The notes beneath the pieces are model-generated. The model was not told the origin of the DNA, made no database searches, and worked only from the letters and a program-made list of their open reading frames with translations. A stretch of DNA of 64,000 nucleotides from an uncultured bacterium (GTDB lineage: Bacteria; Planctomycetota; UBA1135; GCA-002686595), in the NCBI GenBank assembly GCA_938075305.1, contig CALJGV010000024.1, positions 1-64,000 on the forward strand, written 5' to 3'. Each line of letters begins with the position of its first letter. Position 1 is the first letter of the stretch. This document shows positions 53,112 to 62,067 of the stretch, one piece after another. Made by a program: the position numbers and the translations under genes.

Positions 53112-56093
53112 ATGCTCTGTACCCTCCTGCTCCTCGCGCACCCATCGTCGACCACGCTGGCGCCGCAGGGGGACCTTGACCTCTTCAGGGCCGAGGTCGC
53201 CCCCATCCTGGAGGCCCACTGCCTGGCGTGCCACGGCGAGGACACCCGGAAGGGCGGAGTCGCGTTCACGGACAACGAGCGACCCGAGGGGCTGGTCGAG
53301 GCAGGGCACCCGGAGGCGAGCCTGCTGATGGAGCTGGTGAGCGGCCCCGAGCCGCAGATGCCCATGAAGGCGCCGCCGCTCTCCGAGGCCGAGGTGGCGT
53401 CCCTGCGCCGTTGGATCGAGGCCGGCGCCCCGTGGAGCCCTGGCGTCATCGGCGCGGAAGGCGGCGACAAGGCCTGGTGGTCTCTCCAGCCGGTCACCGA
53501 GCCTTCGCTGCCGGAGCTTCCCGAGGCCTGGCGCGGGTGGGTGCGGAAGCCGGTCGACGCCTTCATCCTGGCGACGCTGCTCGAGGCCGGCCTCACCCCC
53601 TCCAGGGAGGCGAATCGCCGGACCCTGCTCCGCCGCCTTCACCTCGACCTGGTAGGGCTCCCTCCCACGCCCGAGGACATGCAGCGCTTCCTGTACGACC
53701 CCTCGCCCCAGGCCTACGAGCTGGAGGTGGAGCGCCTGCTCGCGTCACCCCGCTACGGCGAACGCTGGGCCCGGCACTGGCTCGACGTCGTCCACTACGC
53801 CGACACCCACGGGTACGACAAGGACAAGCCCCGCCGCCACGCGTGGCCCTACCGGGACTGGGTGATCGACGCCCTCAACGAAGACCTCTCCTGGTCGCGG
53901 TTCATCGAGGCGCAGCTCGCCGGCGACGTGCTCCCGGACGCGCCCCCCTCGGCGGTCGCCGCCACGGGCATGCTGGCCGCCGGGCCCTGGGACTTCGTGG
54001 GGCACGTGGAGCTCCGCGAGGGCACCGTCGACAAGCAGAAGACGCGTAACCTCGACCGGGACGACGTGGTGAAGAACGTCTTCGGCGCCTTCCAGAGCCT
54101 GACGGTCCACTGCGCCCGCTGCCACGACCACAAGTTCGACCCCATCTCCCAGGCGGACTACTACAACGCCCAGGCGGTCTTCGCCGGGGTGGAGCGCGCG
54201 GACCGCGAGTACGACGCGGACCCGGAGATCGGGGCACGGCGCGAGGCCCTCGGGGGCGAGCGCACCTCCCTCGCGGCCGCGCTCGCCTCGGCCGAAGAGG
54301 CCCTCGCGCGCCGGATCGCGGAGGACCCGAGCCCCGAGTTCTCCGGGCTCCGGGAGGAGCGCGAGGCCCTCGCCGCGTCGGTCGAGGCCCCGGACCGCTC
54401 GGGCTCCATGGGCTACCACAGCGCCCTGGAGGCCTCGGCCGACCACGAGAAGTGGGTGCGCGTCGACCTCGGCGCGCCGCACCCTATCGACCGCGTGACC
54501 GTGTATCCCTGCGACGAGGTCTTCGGTGACCACGACGGCGCAGGCTTCGGGCTGCCAGCGGCCTTCACCGTGCGCCTCGGTACGGATGACACCTGGGAGA
54601 CCCTCGGCACCTGGCGTGCGAGCGACGCGCCCGGCCGCCACGGCAACCGCCCGATCACGCTCGAGGTCGCCGCCGCCCCCGAGGCCCATGCCGACGTCAC
54701 CGATCGCCCCCTCGCCCGCTTCGTGGAGGTGCGCGTCCCGCGGCTCTGGAAGCGCACGGACCAGCACTGCTTCGCCCTCGCCGAGCTCGAGGTGTGGTCG
54801 GACGGAGAGAACGTGGCCGCCGGCGCCGAGGTGACCGCCGCCGACACCATCGAGGCGGGCGCGCGCTGGGGCCGGCGCATGCTGGTGGACGGCGCCTTCC
54901 CTTGGTCCCCCGCCATGGCGCGCCTCGACGACGCCGAGCGCCGGTGGCACGCCGCCGCTGCGCGGCTAGAGGCGGCCGCTGAGCGCGAGGCCCGCGCCCG
55001 CCGGACCGCGCGCCTCGCCGACGTGGACGCCGCCCTCGCGGCGCTCCCCGCCCGGAGCCGCGTGTACGCCCCCACCGCCAGCTTCAACGCCCAGGGCGCC
55101 TTCACCCCGCCCCCCGGCGGCGCTCCCCGGCCGATCCACCGCCTCGAGCGCGGGGACGTCACGCAGCCGGCCGAGCCCAGCGCTCCCGGCGCGGTGGCCG
55201 CCGTGGGCCACGCGCCCGCGTCCTTCGCAGGCGCCGGCGACATGGCCGACGAGGGCCAGCGCCGCCTCGCCCTCGCCCGCTGGATCGCCCACCCCGAGAA
55301 CCCCCTCACCTGGCGCTCGGCGGTGAACCGCGCCTGGCACCTCCACTTCGGCCGGGGCCTCGTGGGCACCCCGAACGACTTCGGTCGCATGGGCGAGCGG
55401 CCCAGCCACCCCGAGCTCCTCGACTTCCTCGCCGCCCGCTTCCGAGATGGCGGCGGCTCCCTCAAGAATCTGCACCGCGAGCTCGTCAACAGCGCCACCT
55501 ACCGCCAGGACTCCACCCACCGCCCGGACGCCGCGGCCGTGGATAGCGGCAACCGCCTCCTGTGGCGGGCGAACCGCCGGCGCCTGGAGGCGGAGGCCCT
55601 GCGGGACGCAGTCCTGTCAGTGTCGGGCGAGCTCGACCTCACCCAGGGCGGCCCGGGCTTCGAGCTCTTCCGCTTCGAGGACGACCACTCCCCGCGCTAC
55701 CTCTACGCCGAGGCCGACCCCGACGCGCCAGGGACCCAGCGGCGCAGCGTCTACCGCTTCGTGGTCCGCTCCGCCCCCGATCCCTGGATGAGCGCGTTCG
55801 ACTGCGCGGACCCGTCGAACAGCACGCCGGTCCGTTCGGACACCACCACGCCCCAGCAGGCCCTGGCGCTCCTCAACGACCGCTTCATGCTCGCCCAGGC
55901 GCGCCACCTCGCGTGGCGGGTCGAGACCGAACTCGCGGGGATGGACTCCGTACGGCGGGCCGCGTGGCTCGTCTGGCAACGGCCCCCCACCCAGGGGGAG
56001 CACGCGCTGCTCACCGCCCACGCCGACACCCACGGTCTCACCGCCCTGTGCCGGGTGCTCCTGAACAGCAACGAGTTCATCTATGTGGACTGA
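53112..56093 (+). CDS. Planctomycete cytochrome c (PSD1)/DUF1549/DUF1553 protein with discoidin-like insert
   Basis: The product is 993 residues from ATG 53112, where a signal peptide begins (MLCTLLLLAHPSSTTL); GTG 53091 is a less likely start. The haem motif CLACH is at about 37-41, followed by DUF1549 ([28 protein letters not shown]). A beta-sandwich insert resembling an F5/8 type C (discoidin) domain lies at about nt 54410-54800 (WVRVDLGAPHPIDRVTVYP, RFVEVRVPRLW). DUF1553 follows (NPLTWRSAVNRAWHLHFGRG, TPQQALALLNDRF) and ends LLNSNEFIYVD. It overlaps the DUF1501 gene by 11 nt. As with its two paralogues here, it is exported and of unknown reaction; the insert suggests carbohydrate or surface binding. 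Confidence 0.93.
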   Translation: MLCTLLLLAHPSSTTLAPQGDLDLFRAEVAPILEAHCLACHGEDTRKGGVAFTDNERPEGLVEAGHPEASLLMELVSGPEPQMPMKAPPLSEAEVASLRRWIEAGAPWSPGVIGAEGGDKAWWSLQPVTEPSLPELPEAWRGWVRKPVDAFILATLLEAGLTPSREANRRTLLRRLHLDLVGLPPTPEDMQRFLYDPSPQAYELEVERLLASPRYGERWARHWLDVVHYADTHGYDKDKPRRHAWPYRDWVIDALNEDLSWSRFIEAQLAGDVLPDAPPSAVAATGMLAAGPWDFVGHVELREGTVDKQKTRNLDRDDVVKNVFGAFQSLTVHCARCHDHKFDPISQADYYNAQAVFAGVERADREYDADPEIGARREALGGERTSLAAALASAEEALARRIAEDPSPEFSGLREEREALAASVEAPDRSGSMGYHSALEASADHEKWVRVDLGAPHPIDRVTVYPCDEVFGDHDGAGFGLPAAFTVRLGTDDTWETLGTWRASDAPGRHGNRPITLEVAAAPEAHADVTDRPLARFVEVRVPRLWKRTDQHCFALAELEVWSDGENVAAGAEVTAADTIEAGARWGRRMLVDGAFPWSPAMARLDDAERRWHAAAARLEAAAEREARARRTARLADVDAALAALPARSRVYAPTASFNAQGAFTPPPGGAPRPIHRLERGDVTQPAEPSAPGAVAAVGHAPASFAGAGDMADEGQRRLALARWIAHPENPLTWRSAVNRAWHLHFGRGLVGTPNDFGRMGERPSHPELLDFLAARFRDGGGSLKNLHRELVNSATYRQDSTHRPDAAAVDSGNRLLWRANRRRLEAEALRDAVLSVSGELDLTQGGPGFELFRFEDDHSPRYLYAEADPDAPGTQRRSVYRFVVRSAPDPWMSAFDCADPSNSTPVRSDTTTPQQALALLNDRFMLAQARHLAWRVETELAGMDSVRRAAWLVWQRPPTQGEHALLTAHADTHGLTALCRVLLNSNEFIYVD

Positions 56094-57519
56094 GCCAGGA
56101 GCAAGCGGGGCCCCGGCCGCCCGCCTGAACCGCCGTGAGCTCCTCTGGCGCGCCGGGGGCGGGCTCGGCGGCATCGCCCTCGCCCAGCTGCTCGGCCGCG
56201 AGCAAGCCCTGGCCCATTCGCCCACCCTGGCCGCGCGCCCGCACGCCCAGCGGGTGGTCCAGCTGTTCATGTCCGGCGCCGCCAGCCAGTGCGACATGTT
56301 CGACCACAAGCCGCTCCTCATCGAGCGCCACGGCGAGCCGTGGAACCCAGGCGAGGAGGTGGAGCTGTTCCAGTCCGCCCCCGGCCAAGTCATGGCCTCC
56401 CCCTGGAAGTGGACCCAGCACGGGGAGTGCGGCCGCTGGATGAGCGGCCTGGTCCCGCGCCTCGCGGAGTGCGTGGACGACATCGCGTTCATCCACTCGA
56501 TGACGTCGCGCTCCAACGTGCACGGCCCGGCCACCTTCCTGGAATCCACCGGCTTCCTGAACCCCGGCTTCCCCTCCATGGGCAGCTGGATCAGCTACGG
56601 CCTCGGCAGCGAGAACGACGATCTGCCCACCTTCGTGTGCCTTCCGGACGACCGCGGCCTCCCGCCCGGCGGGCCGAAGAACTGGGGCGCCGGCTTCCTC
56701 CCCGCCCAGCACCAGGCCACCGTCATCCGCCCGGGCGCGAAGGAGCCGATCCCGAACCTCTTCCCGCCGCAGGGCGCGGGGCTGGAGGGGGCCCGCGACG
56801 CCGCCGACCGGGACCTGATCAACGAGCTAAACCGTCGCCACCTCGAGGGCCGCGCGGGGGACAGCCGCCTGGAGGCGCGCATCCGCGCCTACGAGCTGGC
56901 CGCGCGCCTGCAGGTGGCGGGGCCCGAGGTGCTCGACCTCTCCGGGGAGCCGGCCTCGGTCCGGGAGGCCTATGGGGTCGACGATCCCGCGACCGCCAGC
57001 TTCGGTCGCCGCTGCCTCATCGCCCGCAGGCTCCTCGAGCGCGGCGTGCGCTTCGTACAGGTGTGGAGCGGTGCCGACAACGGCTTCCCCCGCCGCAACT
57101 GGGACAGCCACGAGGACCTCGAGCGCGACCACGGCGCCATGGGTCGCTCCATGGACGGCCCCGCCGCCGCCCTCATCCAGGACCTCAAGCGTCTGGGGCT
57201 CCTCGACGACACCATCGTCCACTGGACCACCGAGTTCGGTCGCATGCCCTGCAGCCAGGGCTCACTGGGCCGCGACCACAACCCTTTCGGCTTCACCAAC
57301 TGGCTGGCCGGAGGCGGCATCAGGGGCGGGGTCACCTATGGCGCCACGGACGAGTGGTCCTGGAAGGCCGTCGACCGCCCCACGACCAACTACGACGTGC
57401 ACGCCACCATCCTGCACGCCCTCGGGATTGACCACACGAAGCTCGTGGTCCGCACTGACGGCATCGACCGCCGCCTCACCGACGTGCACGGGGAGGTCCT
57501 GCACGAGCTCCTCGCCTGA
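56083..57519 (+). CDS. DUF1501 domain protein
   Basis: This 478-residue protein has a Tat-type signal (LNRRELLWRAGGGLGGIALAQ). It carries complete DUF1501 landmarks: FMSGAASQCDMFDHKP, WTTEFGRMPCSQG, GRDHNPFGFTNWLAGGG, ILHALGIDHTKLVV and RRLTDVHGEVLHELLA at the end. The start overlaps the cytochrome/DUF1553 gene by 11 nt, the same overlap length as in the pair at 4769-10172, suggesting that the two rightward pairs are descended from one duplicated unit. Confidence 0.95.
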   Translation: MWTEPGASGAPAARLNRRELLWRAGGGLGGIALAQLLGREQALAHSPTLAARPHAQRVVQLFMSGAASQCDMFDHKPLLIERHGEPWNPGEEVELFQSAPGQVMASPWKWTQHGECGRWMSGLVPRLAECVDDIAFIHSMTSRSNVHGPATFLESTGFLNPGFPSMGSWISYGLGSENDDLPTFVCLPDDRGLPPGGPKNWGAGFLPAQHQATVIRPGAKEPIPNLFPPQGAGLEGARDAADRDLINELNRRHLEGRAGDSRLEARIRAYELAARLQVAGPEVLDLSGEPASVREAYGVDDPATASFGRRCLIARRLLERGVRFVQVWSGADNGFPRRNWDSHEDLERDHGAMGRSMDGPAAALIQDLKRLGLLDDTIVHWTTEFGRMPCSQGSLGRDHNPFGFTNWLAGGGIRGGVTYGATDEWSWKAVDRPTTNYDVHATILHALGIDHTKLVVRTDGIDRRLTDVHGEVLHELLA

Positions 57520-57606
57520 GCGGGGAGGAGCCGCCTGGCCACGGGCACCGAGCGTGGGCCCCCCCGCCCCGGGTTGAACATCTGCAAAAAGGGGCGGGAC
57601 CAGTAC

Positions 57607-57633
57607 GGGGCACGCCGCGACGCGCGGCGCCCC
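57607..57633 (+). terminator. Hairpin terminator after the third DUF1501 unit
   Basis: GGGGC plus GCCGCG pairs with CGCGGCGCCCC across a 2-nt bulge (AC), giving 11 bp and a 3-nt loop, 88 nt after the stop. The remaining sequence to 57771 should hold the promoter of the sigma factor and pilus operon. Confidence 0.55.
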
Positions 57634-57771
57634 AACGGGGGAACCGACTGCCCGGTGGCCCGTGCCTTCCATCGTTGCACATCCTTCCAACTGTCCCTGG
57701 GCCTACCCTTCCGTCCGTTGATCGACCAGTGGCGTGCACCCGCCACGGTCGACTCCGGTGCCCGAAGGACC

Positions 57772-58338
57772 ATGAAGAAGACGCACAAGAGCACGCTCCA
57801 CGCCCGCCGGACGGCGTTCGAGGACTTGGTGTCCGAGCACGTCCCCAAGCTGCACCGGGCCGCGAAGAGGATCCTGCATTCGGAGGACCTGGCCTGGGAC
57901 GCCGTGCAGGAGTCGCTGGTGCGCGCATGGTCCTACCCGGAGCTGCCGGGCCAGCCGCTGCCGCTGCTCCTCTCCCTGGTTCGCAAGTCGTGCCTCCACA
58001 TCCTCCGGTGCTCCCGGCGCCGGTCGGACCACGAGTTCAGCGCAGCCCATGAGCACACCAGCCGCTGCTGCCCCATGGATCCCGAGGGAGCCTGCGCCGA
58101 CCCGGCAGCCAGCGCGGCCGAGCGGGATGAGATCCGTCACATCTCGGCTCTGGCGTCACGGCTGACCCAGGAGCACCGCGAGGTCCTCGAGCTCGTGGCC
58201 TGGCGGGGCCTCAGCTATGACGAGGCCGCTGACCGGCTCCGCCTGCCCGTTGGCACCGTCCGCTCCCGCACCTCGAGGGCTCGCGCCGCCCTGACCCGGA
58301 TGCTCACCGACCCATCTCCCGAGAGTGGCCCATGCTGA
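57772..58338 (+). CDS. ECF-type RNA polymerase sigma factor heading the Tad pilus operon
   Basis: The product is 188 residues from ATG 57772; the frame runs back to 57574 through the terminator hairpin. Region 2 is around HSEDLAWDAVQESLVRAW, and region 4 around LTQEHREVLELVAWRGLSYD, then VGTVRSRTSRARAAL. The linker contains two Cys-containing patches (KSCLHILRC, SRCCPMDPEGACAD), unusual for ECF proteins and possibly metal- or redox-related. The stop codon overlaps the secretin start by 7 nt, so sigma and secretin are translationally coupled. An autoregulated pilus operon is the simplest inference. No anti-sigma gene is adjacent. Confidence 0.9.
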   Translation: MKKTHKSTLHARRTAFEDLVSEHVPKLHRAAKRILHSEDLAWDAVQESLVRAWSYPELPGQPLPLLLSLVRKSCLHILRCSRRRSDHEFSAAHEHTSRCCPMDPEGACADPAASAAERDEIRHISALASRLTQEHREVLELVAWRGLSYDEAADRLRLPVGTVRSRTSRARAALTRMLTDPSPESGPC

Positions 58339-60308
58339 GCATCTCCCTAGGCCTGCTCCTCGCCTCCTCGGTCGCTCTTGCCGCGCCTGCGGCGGCCGGG
58401 GCTACGGCACGAACCCTCGCCGCTCCCATCCAGGAGGAGGAGTCGGCCCTGCGGCTCGGGCAGAGCGAGCGCCTGACCTTCGACCGCGACGTCCGCCGGG
58501 TTTCCGTGGCGGACGGCGATGTGCTCCGCTCCGAGGTCCTCGACAGCCGTGAGGTCCTGATCACCGGCGCCGCCGTCGGCATCACGTCCCTCACGATCTG
58601 GTTCGAGACCGGCGCCCCCTTGGAGCGCCTGGTCGCCGTCGAGCGCGATCTGACCCTCCTCGTGGACCTCCTGCGCGAGATCGACGGGGGCATCGAGGTC
58701 GAGTTCGCCGCCGACCGGGACTTCGTGATCCTGCGCGGCGTGGTCCCCAGCGCCGAGATTCGAGACGCGGCCCAGGCCACGGTGGAGGCCTACCTGGGCG
58801 CGCGAACCTCCGTCCCGATCCTGAGCGAAGGGGAGGACGGTGAGGTCACGGCGGTCAGCGGCGAGGCTGCAGGGGCCCCGCCCCGCGCCCGGAGCTCGAG
58901 CGTCGTCAACCTCCTCCGGGTTTCGGCCCTGGCCCCCTCCCTGGAGGCGCGCATCCTCGAGGCCATCGCGCCCCTTGCCCTGGGAGAGGTCGGCGTGCGC
59001 CGCGTCCAGGTCGGTGACTTCCCGAACGACGCGAACGACGTCTTCGTCCTCGACGGCTCGGTCCCGGACCAGGTCACCCTGACCCGCGTCCTGTTCGTGG
59101 CCTCCAGGGCCGTCCAAGGCGCCTCCGGCGCGGCGACCAGGAGCAGCGAGGTCCGCGCCCTCGCGGACGAGGCCGGCGCCCTCACCATGGCCCGCAACCT
59201 GTTCGGCGCAAGCGCCGGCGGCGGAGGCGGCGGCGGCAACCAGCAGCAGGGCCTCGGGAGCCTCAGCGGCTCGGCCCTGAACAACGGGGGCCAGCAGCAG
59301 ATCGCGAACCGCATCGGCGCGCAGGTGGGCCGGGCGAAGATCGTGGAGGCCGCGGGCGGCAGGATCCTCTCGACCATCCAGGTGATGTACCTGCCCCTGG
59401 TCCGGGTGGACGTGCGCCTGTACGAGGTCAACAGCAGCAAGCTCCGAAGCTGGCGCAACGACCTCACCGTGGCCCAGGCCAACTTCGACCAGCCCGGGCT
59501 GCTCCCCGCCCCGGAGTCCACGGGACTGCAAGGCGCAGGCGCCCCTTCCGTGAGCGACGGGGACATCCAGGGGCTCCTCGGCTTCCTGAACGGCACCTTC
59601 TCTGGCCGAGGCCAGGCCGTGTCGGGCGGCTTCGCCGTCGACAGCTTCTTCCAACTCCTCGTCGAGGAGGAGATCGCCAAGAGCATGTCGAACCCGTCCC
59701 TCGCCGTGCTCTCGGGGGAGCTGGCCCAGTTCCAGGTGGGCGGCCAGATCCCCATACCCAGCGCCGTGACCGTGGGCGGCGGGACCGACCAGGTCCTCAA
59801 CAGCGTCGACTTCCGAGACTACGGCATCGACCTCACCGTCCGACCGCTCGTGGAGGAGCGCAGCTCGAGCAGAATCACCCTGGACGTGATCCCGCGCATC
59901 TCCACCCCCGACCTCGCGCTGACCGCGGCCATCGGCAGTGCGACCGGCCAGTCCACCCCGGCCACCGCCTTCGAATCTCGGGCGACCAGCACCTCCGCCC
60001 GGGTGTACGACGGCGAAGCCCTCGTCATCGGCGGCCTCTCCATCGCGCGGACCCAGTCGGCCCAGTCACGCACCCCGCTCCTGGGGTCGATCCCGGTCCT
60101 GGGCTGGCTCTTCCGCAACGAGGCGGACGACGACCAGGAGAGCGAGCTGGTCATCGTGGTCACCCCCAGCGTGATCCGCGAACCGCGCCCCGAGGCCGAG
60201 CTCTGGGCCTTCCCCAGCACCGAGGAGATCCTCGAACGATGCAGGGCGGCGGTCTCACCCCAAGAATCCGAGGCCGCCGGGGAACCGGCGGTCAACGAAC
60301 GGCATTAG
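58332..60308 (+). CDS. cpaC: Tad/Flp pilus outer-membrane secretin (CpaC/RcpA)
   Basis: This 658-residue protein has a signal peptide (ISLGLLLASSVALAAPAAAG). The N-terminal pilus-secretin domain is ALRLGQSERLTFDRDVRRVS, then DVLRSEVLDSREVLITG. BON-like repeats are interrupted by a Gly/Gln-rich linker (about 290-330). The secretin barrel follows: VRVDVRLYEVNSSKLRSW, NPSLAVLSGELAQFQVGGQIPIP, YGIDLTVRPLV, DGEALVIGGLSI and TPLLGSIPVLGWLFRNEADD, ending ESELVIVVTPSVI. This is the full signature of a type II/IV-type secretin forming the outer-membrane pore of the Flp pilus. It is coupled to the sigma gene upstream. Confidence 0.94.
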   Translation: MLSISLGLLLASSVALAAPAAAGATARTLAAPIQEEESALRLGQSERLTFDRDVRRVSVADGDVLRSEVLDSREVLITGAAVGITSLTIWFETGAPLERLVAVERDLTLLVDLLREIDGGIEVEFAADRDFVILRGVVPSAEIRDAAQATVEAYLGARTSVPILSEGEDGEVTAVSGEAAGAPPRARSSSVVNLLRVSALAPSLEARILEAIAPLALGEVGVRRVQVGDFPNDANDVFVLDGSVPDQVTLTRVLFVASRAVQGASGAATRSSEVRALADEAGALTMARNLFGASAGGGGGGGNQQQGLGSLSGSALNNGGQQQIANRIGAQVGRAKIVEAAGGRILSTIQVMYLPLVRVDVRLYEVNSSKLRSWRNDLTVAQANFDQPGLLPAPESTGLQGAGAPSVSDGDIQGLLGFLNGTFSGRGQAVSGGFAVDSFFQLLVEEEIAKSMSNPSLAVLSGELAQFQVGGQIPIPSAVTVGGGTDQVLNSVDFRDYGIDLTVRPLVEERSSSRITLDVIPRISTPDLALTAAIGSATGQSTPATAFESRATSTSARVYDGEALVIGGLSIARTQSAQSRTPLLGSIPVLGWLFRNEADDDQESELVIVVTPSVIREPRPEAELWAFPSTEEILERCRAAVSPQESEAAGEPAVNERH

Positions 60309-60312
60309 CCGC

Positions 60313-60342
60313 GCTGTGGACCCGCTAGCAGGGCCCCACAGC
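60313..60342 (+). promoter_or_regulatory. Hairpin between secretin and pilin genes
   Basis: GCTGTGG and CCACAGC form a perfect 7-bp stem, with CCC/GGG able to pair inside the loop. It starts 5 nt after the secretin stop and 57 nt before the pilin ATG, followed by a pyrimidine-rich run (CTTTCTTCTC). It could be a partial terminator, or a stabilising 5' end that lets pilin mRNA accumulate above the other operon messages. Confidence 0.5.
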
Positions 60343-60369
60343 ACTCCTAACTTTCTTCTCAAGAGAACC

Positions 60370-60717
60370 ATGTTCAAGAACCTCATCCGTGACGAGAAGG
60401 GCGCCGCCCTCCTTGAGTACTCCCTCCTCGCCGCCGGCGTTGCCCTCATCTCCGCCGCCGGTGTTGCGGTCTTCGGCCACAAGACCAACGACCTCATCAG
60501 CTCCGTCGCGGCGATCATGCCGGGCGCCCACGCCGACGACAACGGACCGATTCAGAGCGGCAAGATCATCGAGACGACCGGCGCTGACGCTGGCCCGATC
60601 CAGATCGACGTCGCCACCATCCTCGCCAACACGGACACCCCGCGCCTGGACAACAACCTCGGCATCACCGGTAGCGCCGGCGGCGTCGGCGGTCTCGTCC
60701 TCGAAGTCGGCGAGTGA
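60370..60717 (+). CDS. flp: Flp-type pilin precursor
   Basis: The product is 115 residues from ATG 60370. The leader MFKNLIRDEKG is followed by the mature type IVb pilin start AALLEYSLLAAGVALISAAGV. Cleavage after Gly11 would put the conserved Glu-Tyr pair at positions 5-6 of the mature protein, as in Flp pilins. At about 104 mature residues it is roughly twice the length of classic Flp pilins (about 50-60), the extra being a polar Gly/Ala/Thr-rich C-terminal domain. Processing would be by the prepilin peptidase encoded next. Forms the pilus fibre. Confidence 0.93.
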   Translation: MFKNLIRDEKGAALLEYSLLAAGVALISAAGVAVFGHKTNDLISSVAAIMPGAHADDNGPIQSGKIIETTGADAGPIQIDVATILANTDTPRLDNNLGITGSAGGVGGLVLEVGE

Positions 60718-60763
60718 TCCGCATCGCCCCGCACCGGGGCACGCCGCACCTCCACCGCTGACC

Positions 60764-61177
60764 GTGTTTCTACTCGCCCTCGGCGCCACGTCCCTGGCCT
60801 CGGCCTTTGACCTGCGTAGCCGACGGATTCCGAACGCGATCCCGGGCGGCCTGCTCCTCTGCGTGCTTGCCCTCACGGCCGCTGGCCTCCACCCGCTCGG
60901 GTGGGGCCATGCGGCCTTGGGCATGGTTGCGGCGACCCTCATCACGCTCCCCCTCTTCCGCCTCGGTTGGTTCGGCGGGGGCGATACGAAACTCATGATC
61001 GCGCTCGGTCCGGCCCTGGGGCTCATCCCCTTCCTGGCCTTCTTCGTCGCGACCACCCTCTTCGGCGGGGCCTTGGCCCTGCGGGCGAGGCGCCATGGCG
61101 AGAAGGAGATCGCCTACGCCCCCGCCATGCTCCTCGGACTCCTCGCGCTCCTTCCCCTCCAATGGCTTCAGGGCTAA
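60764..61177 (+). CDS. tadV: Prepilin peptidase, TadV/CpaA-type (A24 family)
   Basis: The product is 137 residues from GTG 60764, 46 nt after the pilin gene; there is no ATG in this position. Hydrophobic segments alternate with the two catalytic aspartate motifs of A24 peptidases: SAFDLRSRRIPN and FGGGDTKLM (GxGD type). There is no N-terminal methyltransferase domain, as expected for TadV/CpaA. It is an inner-membrane enzyme that removes the leader peptide of the Flp pilin and TadE/TadF pseudopilins. A short GCCCC/GGGGC hairpin lies between pilin and peptidase genes (60726-60740) and may reduce downstream expression. Confidence 0.9.
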   Translation: MFLLALGATSLASAFDLRSRRIPNAIPGGLLLCVLALTAAGLHPLGWGHAALGMVAATLITLPLFRLGWFGGGDTKLMIALGPALGLIPFLAFFVATTLFGGALALRARRHGEKEIAYAPAMLLGLLALLPLQWLQG

Positions 61178-62046
61178 CGACGACTCGGCCAGCCAAGGGC
61201 CAGACCACCCGCCGCTCGGAGGCCGACGCCTCCCGCGCCGGTGGCGTCGCCGTGGAGTTCGCGCTGATCTCGCTGAGCCTGTACCTCGTCCTCGCGGGCA
61301 TGCTCTCCCTCGGGCGCTGGATGGCGGTCAGCCAGGCCGCCCAGGATGCCGCGCGCTTCGCCGCGCGGGAGTTCGCGCTCTACCCCCTGCCGGCAGAGTT
61401 CGGCTTCCAGGAGGCCCTCGCGGAGCCCGGCTTCAAGGGCGCGGTCTACGACCCGGACTACGTGGTGGTGGACCTCGAGGCCACGCCGCCAGGCCCCCCC
61501 CTGGAGGCCTTCTTCGCCGAGATGCCCGTGGTCAACCAGGCGCTCCGACCGCTGATGATCACGTCCAAGGTGGTCACCCCTAGCGGCACACGCCGGCTGC
61601 TCCACATGCCCGGGGCCTTGGTCGACTCATCCACGAGCCCAACGGGGCTGTCGGTCCTCGTCCCCCGCATCCTCGAACGGGATCCAATCACCGGACAGGA
61701 GACCAGCATCGAGCTGGCGCCTGTCCTCGAGGAGGTGGCTCGCAGCGGACAGCCGGGGGCCTTCGCCCTCTCACGGGGCGGCATCGCCGGCATCCGCCTC
61801 AACGTCCCCTTCCAGGCGGCCGCGCTGACCGCTTACCTCATCTCCGACGGCGGCGAGGGCCGGGCGATCAAGGCCAGCACCAGCCTCGGCGGCACCAACG
61901 TGATCGTCGGCCCCGGCCCGGATGGCGCAGGGCCCTACGCCGGCTCCCTTGGCCTCGGCAGCCAGGAAGCCCTCGGCACTTCCGTTCGCCCCTTCCGCCG
62001 CCTCGTTGCTGCTCAGGCGCTCTTCCGGCGCGAGCTCATCCTCTAG
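61162..62046 (+). CDS. tadE: TadE-like pilus assembly pseudopilin
   Basis: The product is 294 residues from ATG 61162, overlapping the peptidase gene by 16 nt. The N-terminus has the TadE pattern: a polar leader, then RAGGVAVEFALISLSLYLVLAGMLSLGRWM with the Glu of a type IVb pseudopilin, a likely substrate of the neighbouring prepilin peptidase. The downstream part, QAAQDAARFAAREFAL then a large beta-rich domain, is longer than the roughly 150-200 residues usual for TadE. It anchors in the inner membrane and faces the periplasm; TadE-type proteins help pilus assembly. Confidence 0.86.
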   Translation: MASGLTTTRPAKGQTTRRSEADASRAGGVAVEFALISLSLYLVLAGMLSLGRWMAVSQAAQDAARFAAREFALYPLPAEFGFQEALAEPGFKGAVYDPDYVVVDLEATPPGPPLEAFFAEMPVVNQALRPLMITSKVVTPSGTRRLLHMPGALVDSSTSPTGLSVLVPRILERDPITGQETSIELAPVLEEVARSGQPGAFALSRGGIAGIRLNVPFQAAALTAYLISDGGEGRAIKASTSLGGTNVIVGPGPDGAGPYAGSLGLGSQEALGTSVRPFRRLVAAQALFRRELIL

Positions 62047-62067
62047 CGCCGTAGCGCCCGCTCTCCC

